Positions 51,228-59,414 of a stretch of 64,000 nucleotides of DNA are shown piece by piece. The stretch is from Bin87 sp034423575 (GTDB lineage: Bacteria; Chloroflexota; Dehalococcoidia; Lucifugimonadales; UBA3495), in assembly GCA_034423575.1 (NCBI GenBank), contig DAOUIF010000082.1:18236-82235 (forward strand). Direction: 5' to 3'. Numbering within the stretch: position 1 is the first letter of the stretch; each line of letters opens with the position of its first letter. A program made the position numbers and the translations under genes. The notes below the pieces were generated by a model, which did not search any database, was not told the DNA's origin, and saw only the letters and a program-made list of their open reading frames with translations.

Positions 51228-53162
51228 TTACTGTCCGCAGCCTTGATCCATCCACACGGTGTCCATTCGGTCCAGGTTGTGAACCAGAGCGCCGTGCTTG
51301 CCCTCGATGCCATGGACGCACTCCAGCCAACCGGCGAGGGTGCGGTTGTACCACCACTCCACCACCGGCGGGTCATCATCGAGGATTGCAGCCGCCTGTT
51401 GCACCAGTTCGTAGCGCTTCTCCAAGTCGGGTTCCGTGTCCACCTGCGCCATGATGGCGTCGAAATCCTCGTTGCAGTAGTTCGAGTGGTTCTCCCCGCC
51501 GCCGCATCGGTAGAAGCTGTTCATGTACGCCGACGGGTCAATGAACGGAGAGGCGATTGCGCCAACCGTGATGTCGAAGTTGCGGTTAGCCAACTCTTCA
51601 AACCACACTGCCGAAGGAACCGGGCGAATCGTGGATTCAATACCCAGGATGCTACGGTACTGCAACTCGGCCATTTGTGCGATGGCTGAATACCAGGGGC
51701 TGTCCGGCTGCCGTTGGAGTAGGTCAACATTCTTAATGCCGTCGGCGTAACCGGCGTCAACCATCAATCGCTTGGCTTCGGCGATGGCGGCATCCCGGTT
51801 GAATACCAGCCGATCGTCAATCTCGGCCTGCGGCAGCTGATACGCTTGCTCGGGAAGGGTCCAGCCCATGCCGCCAGGGTAACCATACAGCCATTCGCTC
51901 ACCACCTCGTGGGCCGACAGTCGGTCGAACGCCAGCCACATGGCTTTGCGCACTCTGACGTCGTCCCAGGGTTCCCGGTCGGTGTTGAACCAGATCCCGC
52001 CGTAAGAATAAGACGAGAAGGGCTCGACCACGAACTTGGGATCGTCCTGCATCCGCTCGTAGGCGGCCGGGTCGATAGTCTGCGCGTAATCGACGTTACC
52101 GGCCAACAAGGCCGCCGAACGGTTGGTGCTGTTCTCCAACGGGTAGGTCCAGACTTCGTCCAGGAAAGGAAGTCCTTCGTTCCAGTAGTCGGGGAATTTT
52201 TCGTTCTTCCAAACCTCGCCCTGCTGATGTTCCAGATATCGGAAAGCGCCGGTGCTGGGGGCGTTTTGCCCAGCAACCTTCAGGTCGTAGCCGTGCTCTT
52301 CTAGGAACGATTTAGGAAAAACTCCGTGCCATTCCAGAGCGAACGCATTGAGACCGTACTTCAGCGGTGGCGGCGTCTCGAAATTGAACGCCACCGTCAG
52401 CGGGTCGATTACTTCGACGGTGGGTCCGAAGGGGCTGTAAAGACCCTGCCGGGCGCTAACCACGCCTGCCGGGGGATCGATAACTCGGGACCAGGACGCG
52501 GCTACGTCGTCGGCAGTCAGGATCGTACCGTCGTGGAAGTTGACCTCTTCACGTATGGGGAAGGTCCAGGTTTTTCCGTCCTCCGAAAGTTCCCAGCTGG
52601 TAGCCAGGTCCGGGATAATGGTTTTACCAGCGTCGATGGGGTTGTAGCGCAGAATGTTGTTGTACAGCATCATCTGCTTGAAGGAATTCGTAACGCTCGA
52701 CACTTGCAGCAGGTCAAAGTGCGCCGGATCGTAGTATCCGCCCCGCCGCAAAATCCCGCCGTATACCAAGTCAGGATATACGACCATCAGGTTTTCCAAC
52801 GTTATCGGGTCAGCCACCACCTCGGTGGGCAATGCCGCCGCTACCGGTGTGGGCGTGGCGTCGGCCGATTGGGCCTGTTGCCGTCCCACCTGTTGAACGG
52901 GTGGGGTGGAGCGTTCGGACTGTGCGGCCGACGCCGACGTGGCTTGCTCGGATTGAGCGGCCGACGCGGACTGTGCGGCCGGCGCCGACGTGGCTGCCTG
53001 TTCAGATTGGGTTCCGGTGGCGTTGGAGGCGCCAGTCTGGCTTGCTCCAGAATCATCCGGCGCCGGAGCCCCAGCGCCACCGCACGCCACCGCCGCCAAC
53101 ATGACCAGCGCGAGCATTGTTCCTATGATCGGGGTGGGGGATACGATATATCGAAACGCCAT
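51228..53162 (-). CDS. Extracellular solute-binding lipoprotein, family 5 (peptide/nickel type)
   Basis: 644 residues. The N-terminus has a signal with the lipobox-like LAAVACGG, so it is probably a lipoprotein. Residues about 32-110 form a Ser/Ala/Gln-rich linker with repeated AAQSEQATS-like units. The binding domain follows: ILRRGGYYDPAHFD, YNPIDAGKTIIPDLATSWEL, GKTWTFPIREEVNFHDGTIL with TADDV, and DPRWSV-type features. The ribosome site is GAGGAG. DppB and DppC genes follow, but no DppD/F ATPase is in the window. The substrate (peptide, metal chelate or sugar) is unknown. Confidence 0.92.
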   Translation of the reverse strand: MAFRYIVSPTPIIGTMLALVMLAAVACGGAGAPAPDDSGASQTGASNATGTQSEQAATSAPAAQSASAAQSEQATSASAAQSERSTPPVQQVGRQQAQSADATPTPVAAALPTEVVADPITLENLMVVYPDLVYGGILRRGGYYDPAHFDLLQVSSVTNSFKQMMLYNNILRYNPIDAGKTIIPDLATSWELSEDGKTWTFPIREEVNFHDGTILTADDVAASWSRVIDPPAGVVSARQGLYSPFGPTVEVIDPLTVAFNFETPPPLKYGLNAFALEWHGVFPKSFLEEHGYDLKVAGQNAPSTGAFRYLEHQQGEVWKNEKFPDYWNEGLPFLDEVWTYPLENSTNRSAALLAGNVDYAQTIDPAAYERMQDDPKFVVEPFSSYSYGGIWFNTDREPWDDVRVRKAMWLAFDRLSAHEVVSEWLYGYPGGMGWTLPEQAYQLPQAEIDDRLVFNRDAAIAEAKRLMVDAGYADGIKNVDLLQRQPDSPWYSAIAQMAELQYRSILGIESTIRPVPSAVWFEELANRNFDITVGAIASPFIDPSAYMNSFYRCGGGENHSNYCNEDFDAIMAQVDTEPDLEKRYELVQQAAAILDDDPPVVEWWYNRTLAGWLECVHGIEGKHGALVHNLDRMDTVWMDQGCGQ

Positions 53163-53354
53163 GGCTTTTCTCCTCTCGTTCGTGCCAACCGCCCGGCAAG
53201 CCTGCCTTCCGACGGCTTTTCACCTTATTGTCTTTGCGAGGAACGGCCAATAGTGATCTGAGTTGGACGAATACTTACAAAAATACGGTCTATTGAATCT
53301 GAAAACGAATTGTTCACCCATTTAGCAGACGAAATTCTTAATCCGCTCCCGGGC
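53163..53354 (-). promoter_or_regulatory. Untranslated leader of the ABC-importer transcript
   Basis: About 190 bases from the predicted transcription start to the binding-protein ATG. It has no clear open reading frame. I see no recognisable riboswitch fold, but the leader is long enough to hold one. Confidence 0.3.
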
Positions 53355-53399
53355 ATTCTATGGCTGGTCCATCGCGGGTGTCAATACAATATATTGACA
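53355..53399 (-). promoter_or_regulatory. Promoter of the ABC importer with a perfect inverted-repeat operator
   Basis: Minus strand: -35 TTGACA (plus 53379-53384), 18-base spacer, -10 TAGAAT (plus 53355-53360). The -35 is embedded in TGTCAATA-CAATA-TATTGACA (53379-53399), an 8-bp perfect inverted repeat that suggests a dimeric regulator blocking polymerase. This is within a 370-base gene-free stretch (53163-53532), whose other part holds the Nudix promoter. Confidence 0.6.
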
Positions 53400-53480
53400 G
53401 TGGATAGAGCGAAATTCGATGGATCGCATGTCCGTCGCGATCGTTTCAAAGTGCCGAGCTGATGGACCCATACGGCCCTG

Positions 53481-53489
53481 TGCTATACT
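53481..53489 (+). promoter_or_regulatory. Extended -10 promoter for the Nudix gene
   Basis: TGC-TATACT, 44 bases before the chosen ATG, matching the fakA element. Confidence 0.5.
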
Positions 53490-53532
53490 TCCGCCGTTGC
53501 CCGATATGACCTGTTTCATACGGAGTCGCCCC

Positions 53533-54297
53533 ATGGTTTCGCCCCTTGTCGCTACCCCCAATCCGTTCCGCGGCGTGGTTGTCAATACCGCCGAACTTCC
53601 GGCTGATCCCGACGAATTCGCCGCACGATTGGACGCCTCCGTTGCAGAGTGGCGAGACGCGGGTTACGAGGTCGCATGGGTGGACATTCCCATTGGCCTG
53701 GCTTCGCACGTTCCCATTGCCGTGCAGCGCGGATTTGGATATCACCACGCTGACGACGACGGCATCACGGCAACCCTGACGCTGATACCCGGCTCGTTCA
53801 TTCCTCCCTACGCGACCCACTATGTGGGAGCCGGCGGGGTCGTGGTGAACGACCGGGAGGAGTTGCTTGTGGTCTGCGAACGGTATCGCATCGACAACCG
53901 TCCACCCTTCTACAAGCTACCCGGCGGAGCCCTCGAGCCGGGCGAAAATATCGCGGCCTCCATCGTTCGCGAAGTCTTCGAGGAGACCGGAATCGAGGCC
54001 GAGTTCCAAGCGTTGGCCTGTTTTCGCCACTGGCACGGATATCGCTACGGCAAGTCGGACATCTACTTCGTTTGCCGCCTGAAAGCGCTAACCGAGCAGA
54101 TCAAGATGGGCGAAAAGGAAATCGAAGAATGCCTGTGGATGCCGGTCAAGGACTTCATGTCGGACGATGACATCAGCCCGTTCAACAAAGGCATCGTGCG
54201 GTCCGCCCTGGAGAGCGACGGGGTCGTTCCGGCGGACATGCCCGGCATGCCTCATGACCCGACGCGCGAGTATTTCCTGCCCAATTTCGTCGAATGA
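53533..54297 (+). CDS. Nudix hydrolase of the NUDT6/plant NUDT2-like type
   Basis: 254 residues from ATG 53533 (GGAG 8 bases upstream); ATG 53506 is an alternative, while the 53419 start precedes the promoter. The N-terminal pre-Nudix domain has FRGVVVN and IGLASHVPIAVQRGFGYHHA, as in NUDT6. The Nudix box is GGALEPGENIAASIVREVFEETGIEAEF (positions about 132-159; G, E, REVxEETGI present), coordinating Mg2+. FYKLPGG and GKSDIYFVCRL are conserved. It probably hydrolyses a nucleoside diphosphate derivative; plant relatives use ADP-ribose or NADH. Confidence 0.9.
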   Translation: MVSPLVATPNPFRGVVVNTAELPADPDEFAARLDASVAEWRDAGYEVAWVDIPIGLASHVPIAVQRGFGYHHADDDGITATLTLIPGSFIPPYATHYVGAGGVVVNDREELLVVCERYRIDNRPPFYKLPGGALEPGENIAASIVREVFEETGIEAEFQALACFRHWHGYRYGKSDIYFVCRLKALTEQIKMGEKEIEECLWMPVKDFMSDDDISPFNKGIVRSALESDGVVPADMPGMPHDPTREYFLPNFVE

Positions 54298-54386
54298 CGG
54301 GCCACGTACACTCGCTGCGCACCCGCGCCGGCGCGTTTCCGGTCCCGATCGCAGCCGCTTAATCGCCGAGACACTGGAGGAATCCC

Positions 54387-56678
54387 ATGACGACCACCGC
54401 ACAGCCCGAACAACAATATCGTGTCATCGGCACCCGGCCGGTTCGACACGACGGCGTGGACAAGGTGACCGGCGCCGCCCGTTATGGCGCGGATATCAAC
54501 CTGCCGGGAATGCTGCACGCCCGGATCCTGCGCAGCCCGCACAGCCACGCTCGCATCCGCAGCATCGACACGAGCAAGGCCGAGGCATTGCCGGGCGTCG
54601 TCGCCGTTGCCACGGCGGCCGATTTTCCCATCATTGAGAACCGCATGATCGACTTTGCTGAAGTGCAGGGCAATGCCCGCATGATCGCCGAAAATCTGCT
54701 GGCCAAGGATAAAGTGCTGTACGTCGGCCACGCTGTCGCCGCCATCTGCGCTACCAATCCCCATATCGCCATGGAGGCCCTGAAACTGGTGGAGGTTGAC
54801 TACGAGGTTCTGCCCACGGTGCTGACCTGGCGCGACGCGATGGCCGAAGGCGCGCCGCTGCTCCACGAGGACATGACTACCTACTTCCGGATGGAGCGGT
54901 TCGCTCGCGGCGACGACACCGGCGTCAAGAGTAACGTTGCCGGACATATCCAGCACAAGGTTGGCGACGTTGAGGAGGGCTTTGCCCAGGCAGACATCGT
55001 CATCGAACGGGAATTTGACACCCAGACCGTGCACCAGGGCTATATCGAGCCGCACGTGTCCACCGCCATGTGGTCTGCCGACGGGCGCGTCACGATTTAC
55101 ACCAGCACTCAGGGCCTGTTCAACATCCGCGCCCAGACTGCCGCCATCATCGGCGTCGCCGAGTCCCAGGTTAAAGTTGTTCCCATGGAAATCGGCGGCG
55201 GATTCGGCGCCAAGGGCATCACCTACACGGATCCGGTGGCTGCGGTACTGTCCAGGAAGACGGGTAAGCCGGTCAAGGTCGCCATGGATCGCACCGACGT
55301 TTTTATCGGCAGCGGCCCGGCTTCCGCCACCTTCATGCGCTGCAAGATGGGGGTCAAAAACGACGGCACGATGGTCGCCGGCCAACTCTACATGGTCTAC
55401 GAAGCCGGCGCGTATCCGGGGTCTCCGGTGGGCGGCGGCGCGTTGACCGGCTTCGGTCCCTACAAGATGGATCATATGCTGGTGGATGGCTACGACGTGG
55501 TCTGCAACAAGCAGAAAGTGCAGGCCTACCGCGCTCCCGGCCAACCGCAGGTGGCGTTCGCCGTGGAAGCCGTGGTTGACGAACTGGCCGAAATGCTGGG
55601 TAGAGACCCCATGGAACTGCGCCTTCAGAACGCCGTTCAGGAGGGCGACCGGATGCCCAACGGCGTTCCCCACCGGGTCTTCGGTTGCCGTGAATTGGAA
55701 GAGGCCATGATCAACAGCGACCACAACCGGACGCCGTTGGAGGGACCCAACCGCGGTCGCGGCATCGCAGTTGGATTCCGCTGGCAGGCCGGCCAGGCGT
55801 CATCGGCCACCATCAACGTCAACGCCAATGGAACGCTTAACCTCATCACCGGCTCCGTTGACATCGGGGGCACGCGTACCGCCGTGGCTATGCAGGTCGC
55901 TGAAACTTTGGGCATCGACATTGACCAGATCGCCCCCACGGTGGTGGACACCGACACCGTCGGTTGGACTGCCTCCACCGGTGGCAGCCGGATCGCCTTC
56001 GACACCGGCCTCGCCGCCATCGCCGCCGCCGAAGACCTGCGCGACCAGATGGCTCAGCGTTGCGCCATGGTCTGGGAGGTGGAACCCGACCAGGTTGAGT
56101 TCGCCGACGGCGTCTTCACCTGCACCACCACCGAGGAGAGCATGAGCATCGCCGACGCTGCCAGCCGCATGATGCGCACCGGCGGCCCGCTCACGGCGTC
56201 GGCCTCCGCCACCTCCACGGGAGTGGGGCCCATATTCGCCGGCAATATCATTGACGTTGAGGTTGACCCAGAAACCGGCAAAGTTGACATCTTGCGCTGC
56301 ACCGCGTTCATTGATTCCGGCACGTCGGTCCACCCGAGCTATGTCGAGGGCCAGATGCAGGGAGGGACGATGCAAGGCATAGGTTGGGCGTTATCCGAGG
56401 ACTACACGTACGCCGACGATGGAACCATGCTCAACTCCACCTTCCTGGACTACCGCATGCCGACCGCTCTCGATATGCCCATGATCGACACGGTGGTTAT
56501 CGAAGTCCCCAACCCGCGGCACCCTTACGGGTTGCGCGGTGTTGGTGAGGCTCCCATCATCCCACCGCTGGCCGCGCTGCACAACGCGGTGTACCATGCC
56601 ACCGGTGTGCGGGTGAACAGCCTGCCGCTGTCGCCCACAACAGTATTGGCAGCGTTGCAGGAGGCAAACGGGCAGTAG
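54387..56678 (+). CDS. Molybdenum hydroxylase large subunit (xanthine dehydrogenase/CO dehydrogenase family)
   Basis: 763 residues with GGAGG before the ATG. Blocks are RHDGVDKVTGAARYGADINL, HARILRSPHSHARI, IGGGFGAKG (Mo-pterin binding), AYRAPGQPQVAFAVEAVVDE and a C-terminal GVGEAPIIPP, whose Glu is the catalytic base. The active-site loop AYRAPG differs from both CoxL types (AYxCSFR, AYRGAGR), so CO oxidation is unlikely; an aldehyde or N-heterocycle is more plausible. The FAD-binding and 2Fe-2S subunits normally encoded next to it are absent. Confidence 0.88.
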   Translation: MTTTAQPEQQYRVIGTRPVRHDGVDKVTGAARYGADINLPGMLHARILRSPHSHARIRSIDTSKAEALPGVVAVATAADFPIIENRMIDFAEVQGNARMIAENLLAKDKVLYVGHAVAAICATNPHIAMEALKLVEVDYEVLPTVLTWRDAMAEGAPLLHEDMTTYFRMERFARGDDTGVKSNVAGHIQHKVGDVEEGFAQADIVIEREFDTQTVHQGYIEPHVSTAMWSADGRVTIYTSTQGLFNIRAQTAAIIGVAESQVKVVPMEIGGGFGAKGITYTDPVAAVLSRKTGKPVKVAMDRTDVFIGSGPASATFMRCKMGVKNDGTMVAGQLYMVYEAGAYPGSPVGGGALTGFGPYKMDHMLVDGYDVVCNKQKVQAYRAPGQPQVAFAVEAVVDELAEMLGRDPMELRLQNAVQEGDRMPNGVPHRVFGCRELEEAMINSDHNRTPLEGPNRGRGIAVGFRWQAGQASSATINVNANGTLNLITGSVDIGGTRTAVAMQVAETLGIDIDQIAPTVVDTDTVGWTASTGGSRIAFDTGLAAIAAAEDLRDQMAQRCAMVWEVEPDQVEFADGVFTCTTTEESMSIADAASRMMRTGGPLTASASATSTGVGPIFAGNIIDVEVDPETGKVDILRCTAFIDSGTSVHPSYVEGQMQGGTMQGIGWALSEDYTYADDGTMLNSTFLDYRMPTALDMPMIDTVVIEVPNPRHPYGLRGVGEAPIIPPLAALHNAVYHATGVRVNSLPLSPTTVLAALQEANGQ

Positions 56679-56706
56679 TCTTCTTCAACCTCAGGCAAAT
56701 ACAACG

Positions 56707-56729
56707 GGGGCCGGCGCTACGCCGGCCCC
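56707..56729. terminator. Hairpin between convergent genes
   Basis: GGGGCCGGCG and CGCCGGCCCC form a 10-bp perfect stem with a 3-base loop, 28 bases after the hydroxylase stop and 24 bases before the stop of the convergent gene. Confidence 0.55.
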
Positions 56730-56753
56730 TGCAACTTTAAACGCCATACGATC

Positions 56754-57299
56754 CTATTGTTCGCGCGGGCTCAATACCTCGGTCAGCATGAGAAAGTTGG
56801 CCTGAAGTTCCGGCGCCAGGGTGGTTCCGGCGCGTGAAAGCAGCAGGAGCAAGCGCACCTGGGCAGCCAGGTCCGCGGCGAGCTTGCGCTTGGCTTCCGC
56901 CACGGTGTCCGCCGACACCGGAACCCGCAGGCCGTGCAGAGGGAGGGCGTGACGGGATTCGCCGGCCCAATATTGGTCCAGGCTATCGATGATGACCACC
57001 GGAATGTCTTTGGAAACCATGAAAGGCGCTTCCGGGGGGCTGTCCTCAGCGGTCAGGACGTCGGCGAACGCGCGGGTCACGTCGCTGTGATTGATGTGAA
57101 AGGTCGCGGCGTTGGGTTGGCTCGAAGAATTATGGTGCCAGCCCCACGCTTCCGGGAGGGCGGTGTTGTAGTTCGGCAAGACTTGGACCGGCAAGGAAAT
57201 GTCCTCCGCCAAGGGCCGACCTTCACCCCCGCCCTCCGCAGGATCGCGCAGACCGTAGCGGGGTTCCGATGAGTCGCCCGGTGGTTCGACTGTAGTCAT
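56754..57299 (-). CDS. Hypothetical protein
   Basis: 181 residues of unknown family. The N-terminal 40 residues are Pro/Gly-rich and probably disordered. A middle segment contains WGWHHNSSSQPNAATFHINH and VVIIDSLDQYWAG. The C-terminal half is helical with many leucines (AEAKRKLAADLAAQVRLLLL), then ending PREQ. It begins 15 bases after the stop of the DUF3467-like gene, so the two are probably co-transcribed. No ribosome site is evident for ATG 57299, consistent with coupling. Confidence 0.65.
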   Translation of the reverse strand: MTTVEPPGDSSEPRYGLRDPAEGGGEGRPLAEDISLPVQVLPNYNTALPEAWGWHHNSSSQPNAATFHINHSDVTRAFADVLTAEDSPPEAPFMVSKDIPVVIIDSLDQYWAGESRHALPLHGLRVPVSADTVAEAKRKLAADLAAQVRLLLLLSRAGTTLAPELQANFLMLTEVLSPREQ

Positions 57300-57314
57300 A
57301 AGAAGCGAGGGTGG

Positions 57315-57719
57315 TCAGTGGCTGTGTCCGTCGGCGTCGATTTCCCAGGCGGCGTACACCTGCTCAGGGAGCGTGATCGGTCCGACCGCTTCTTCATACT
57401 CCTTGACGTGCTTTGCCGACAGGACCGCAATGGCCTTCATCATCTGGGGACTGACTTTGATACGGGCCCTCAGAATGGGTTCGCGCTCTTCAACCTGCTC
57501 GCCGAAGAACAGCACGGCCGAGTACAGGCTGCTGAAGATGTGGAAAGAGTCGCTGTAGAAGGTGATGGGATCAAGTGAACTGGGTCCTTCGGCTGCGGCC
57601 GGCGCCGGCGCCGAGGCTGTGTTTACGTTCAGCGCGGGGACTTCGCCCGGATTGATGTAGGCCTCTTCCTGGGGTGGTTTGTCCTCGGGCGGCACGTAAG
57701 GACGTTGGATGATGGGCAT
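57315..57719 (-). CDS. DUF3467-like protein
   Basis: 134 residues with GGAGGT before the ATG. The N-terminal 50 residues are Pro/Ala-rich; the C-terminal domain reads DPITFYSDSFHIFSSLYSAV with LFFGEQ, and then ARIKVSPQMMKAIAVLSAKH followed by VKEYEEAVGPITLP. It matches the general DUF3467 pattern (strand, SPxHAKxL helix, YExxxGxI), whose function is unknown. It heads a two-gene unit with the hypothetical gene ending at 56754. Confidence 0.6.
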   Translation of the reverse strand: MPIIQRPYVPPEDKPPQEEAYINPGEVPALNVNTASAPAPAAAEGPSSLDPITFYSDSFHIFSSLYSAVLFFGEQVEEREPILRARIKVSPQMMKAIAVLSAKHVKEYEEAVGPITLPEQVYAAWEIDADGHSH

Positions 57720-57778
57720 GGTACCTCCGTCTCTGCCCGCGGCATGGACGCGGCTGGTCGATGCGACGATTGGCCGCC

Positions 57779-57784
57779 ATTATA
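57779..57784 (-). promoter_or_regulatory. Possible -10 box for the DUF3467-like gene
   Basis: TATAAT on the minus strand about 60 bases before the ATG at 57719; -35 not convincing. Confidence 0.35.
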
Positions 57785-57811
57785 GCGAGTCTGGAGACGA
57801 GTTGCCGGCGA

Positions 57812-58321
57812 TCAGCCGTCGGCTTGGGACAGACCGTCGATAAATTCGAGGCCGGGGAGTTTGGACAGTTCTTGGGGAGGCAATTTGACCTTGGCGGACC
57901 GACTGCCGGCGCCGAGAATGATGTAGTCCATCTCCAGCAGGCGCTGATCCGCGTATATCGGTAGGCCCTCAGGGAGGGCCATCGCGGTGACGCCGCCGAT
58001 CATCATACCGGTCAGGTCGCGGGTTTCCTCGGGGGTGGCGAAGGATGCGCGGGATACGCCCATGAGGCGGCGCACCCTCCGGTTCACGTCGAGACGGTCG
58101 GACGCGCGCACGATACAGGCGGAGTAGGCGGCGGCCCCGCGCTTGCTGGCGACAATGATAGTGTTGGCGGAATGGGGCAGATCGTACCCGTATTGGGCGC
58201 AGAAATCCGCTGTGTCTCCGTACTGTGGGTCAATGGAGATCCACTCCCAATCCGCGATTGCCAGGTGGTCCAAGACGGATCGGACCCGGGCTTCCAAGGT
58301 GTTGCTTTCGTCTGCGGTCAT
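57812..58321 (-). CDS. YbaK/ProX-type aminoacyl-tRNA editing-domain protein
   Basis: 169 residues from ATG 58321 (the frame is open to 58399 but overlaps the MaoC gene). The family blocks are CAQYGYDLPHSANTIIVASK, GVSRASFATPEETRDLTGMM with IGGVT, LPIYADQRLLEMDYIILGAG and RSAKVKLPPQEL. YbaK-fold proteins hydrolyse mischarged tRNAs, such as Ala- or Cys-tRNA(Pro). Here the exact specificity is unknown. It follows the MaoC-type gene by 5 bases on the same strand. Confidence 0.85.
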   Translation of the reverse strand: MTADESNTLEARVRSVLDHLAIADWEWISIDPQYGDTADFCAQYGYDLPHSANTIIVASKRGAAAYSACIVRASDRLDVNRRVRRLMGVSRASFATPEETRDLTGMMIGGVTAMALPEGLPIYADQRLLEMDYIILGAGSRSAKVKLPPQELSKLPGLEFIDGLSQADG

Positions 58322-58326
58322 GGCGT

Positions 58327-59331
58327 TTATCCGAAACTCAGCGTGGCATCGGAAAGGCAAACGAGTTCGTCGCGCTGGTTGACTCCCCGGATGCGGCATT
58401 GGACCTTGCGCTGGCCGTAAAGATTGCCGCCGGTGCCGGTAACTTCTCCGGAGAAGGTCACCACGTCGCCGGCGCGGAAGGGGGTGATGGCGCGCATCAC
58501 CAGGTTGCCGCCGTTGTACAGGGCCTCGGGCGGCACGTTGAGTCCGATGAACCGGTCGACGTAGGACATGGTGGCCGGGCCGGCGTTTACCGCGCCGCCG
58601 AAAATGTTTTGCCGGGCGAACTCCTCGTCGGTGTGGATGTTGCTTTCGCTGGGACGGCCGGCAAGGCGCTGGGCATTCTTACGGAGGATGTTCTCGGTAG
58701 TCTCGCCGACCGAGAGGGTGCGCGGAAGGGGGGTTCCGGCCAGGGCATCCTCCCAGGTCAGGAACTGCGCGGGATCCGGGACGGCTGCTGCGTCCGCGGC
58801 GGGAGCGACGTCGGCGGACGCTTGCGGAACGGCTCGTTGGCCGGCCGAGTACTCGAAGATGCAGGTGTAGTCGTAGCTCGCAACGACCGCGCCGGCTTCG
58901 TCGAAAGCTGAGACGCGGAAGGTTACGAACTTGCTGCCCCGGCGTTCGTACTTCTGGTATACCCGACGCGTGCCCGTGAGCGTTTCTCCGGACCTCACCG
59001 GCCGATACCACCGCATCTCGCACTTCGCAAAGGGGGTTTGACGGCGGTTGGTCTGTGAACGCTCCTGCGCTACCAAGCCGTTGGCCTCGGCAATCTCATC
59101 GCGAAGCAAGGGCGCGTAGGTTAGAGCCATGGTGGGCATGGCGATCATAGGTCCTGCGTCTAGGTCCGGAGCCGGCATGGAATACCGCGGATCCGGGTTC
59201 TGGGCGCAGGCGGCATATTCGGCGATATCCTCGGCCGAAAGCGTTACCCGCGTTTCACCGCCCGCCTGGCCGACGCGAACGGCGTCGTAAGTCCAGAGAC
59301 GTTCGGCTGTAGTGGCGTTCGCTTGGGTCAT
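58327..59331 (-). CDS. Two-domain MaoC-like hotdog dehydratase
   Basis: 334 residues from ATG 59331 with AGGAGG 8 bases upstream; the frame is open to 59523 without support. Two hotdog domains are visible. The N-terminal one has MPTMALTYAPLL and CEMRWYRPVRSGETLTGTRR. The C-terminal one has SNIHTDEEFARQNIFGGAVN, FRAGDVVTFSGEV and a catalytic Asp/His pair typical of R-enoyl-CoA hydratases. This double-hotdog arrangement handles acyl-CoA intermediates, such as beta-methylmalyl-CoA or mesaconyl-CoA type substrates. The linker between domains is Ala/Pro-rich. Confidence 0.82.
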   Translation of the reverse strand: MTQANATTAERLWTYDAVRVGQAGGETRVTLSAEDIAEYAACAQNPDPRYSMPAPDLDAGPMIAMPTMALTYAPLLRDEIAEANGLVAQERSQTNRRQTPFAKCEMRWYRPVRSGETLTGTRRVYQKYERRGSKFVTFRVSAFDEAGAVVASYDYTCIFEYSAGQRAVPQASADVAPAADAAAVPDPAQFLTWEDALAGTPLPRTLSVGETTENILRKNAQRLAGRPSESNIHTDEEFARQNIFGGAVNAGPATMSYVDRFIGLNVPPEALYNGGNLVMRAITPFRAGDVVTFSGEVTGTGGNLYGQRKVQCRIRGVNQRDELVCLSDATLSFG

Positions 59332-59414
59332 GGTGGCTGCCTCCTGGAAACTGCGGGAATTATAACCCGCCAGAGCAGCCCGACCCCAAAGACCGGGACC
59401 GATGTCAGGATGGT

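Noticed and set aside
52841..53104. Repeated GC-rich sequence resembling a direct-repeat array
   Set aside because: It encodes the Ser/Ala/Gln linker of the solute-binding lipoprotein; units are short, imperfect and in frame, unlike a CRISPR array.
54252..55724. Open frame of 490 codons on the minus strand
   Set aside because: It is antisense to the molybdenum hydroxylase gene, whose motifs and ribosome site are strong.
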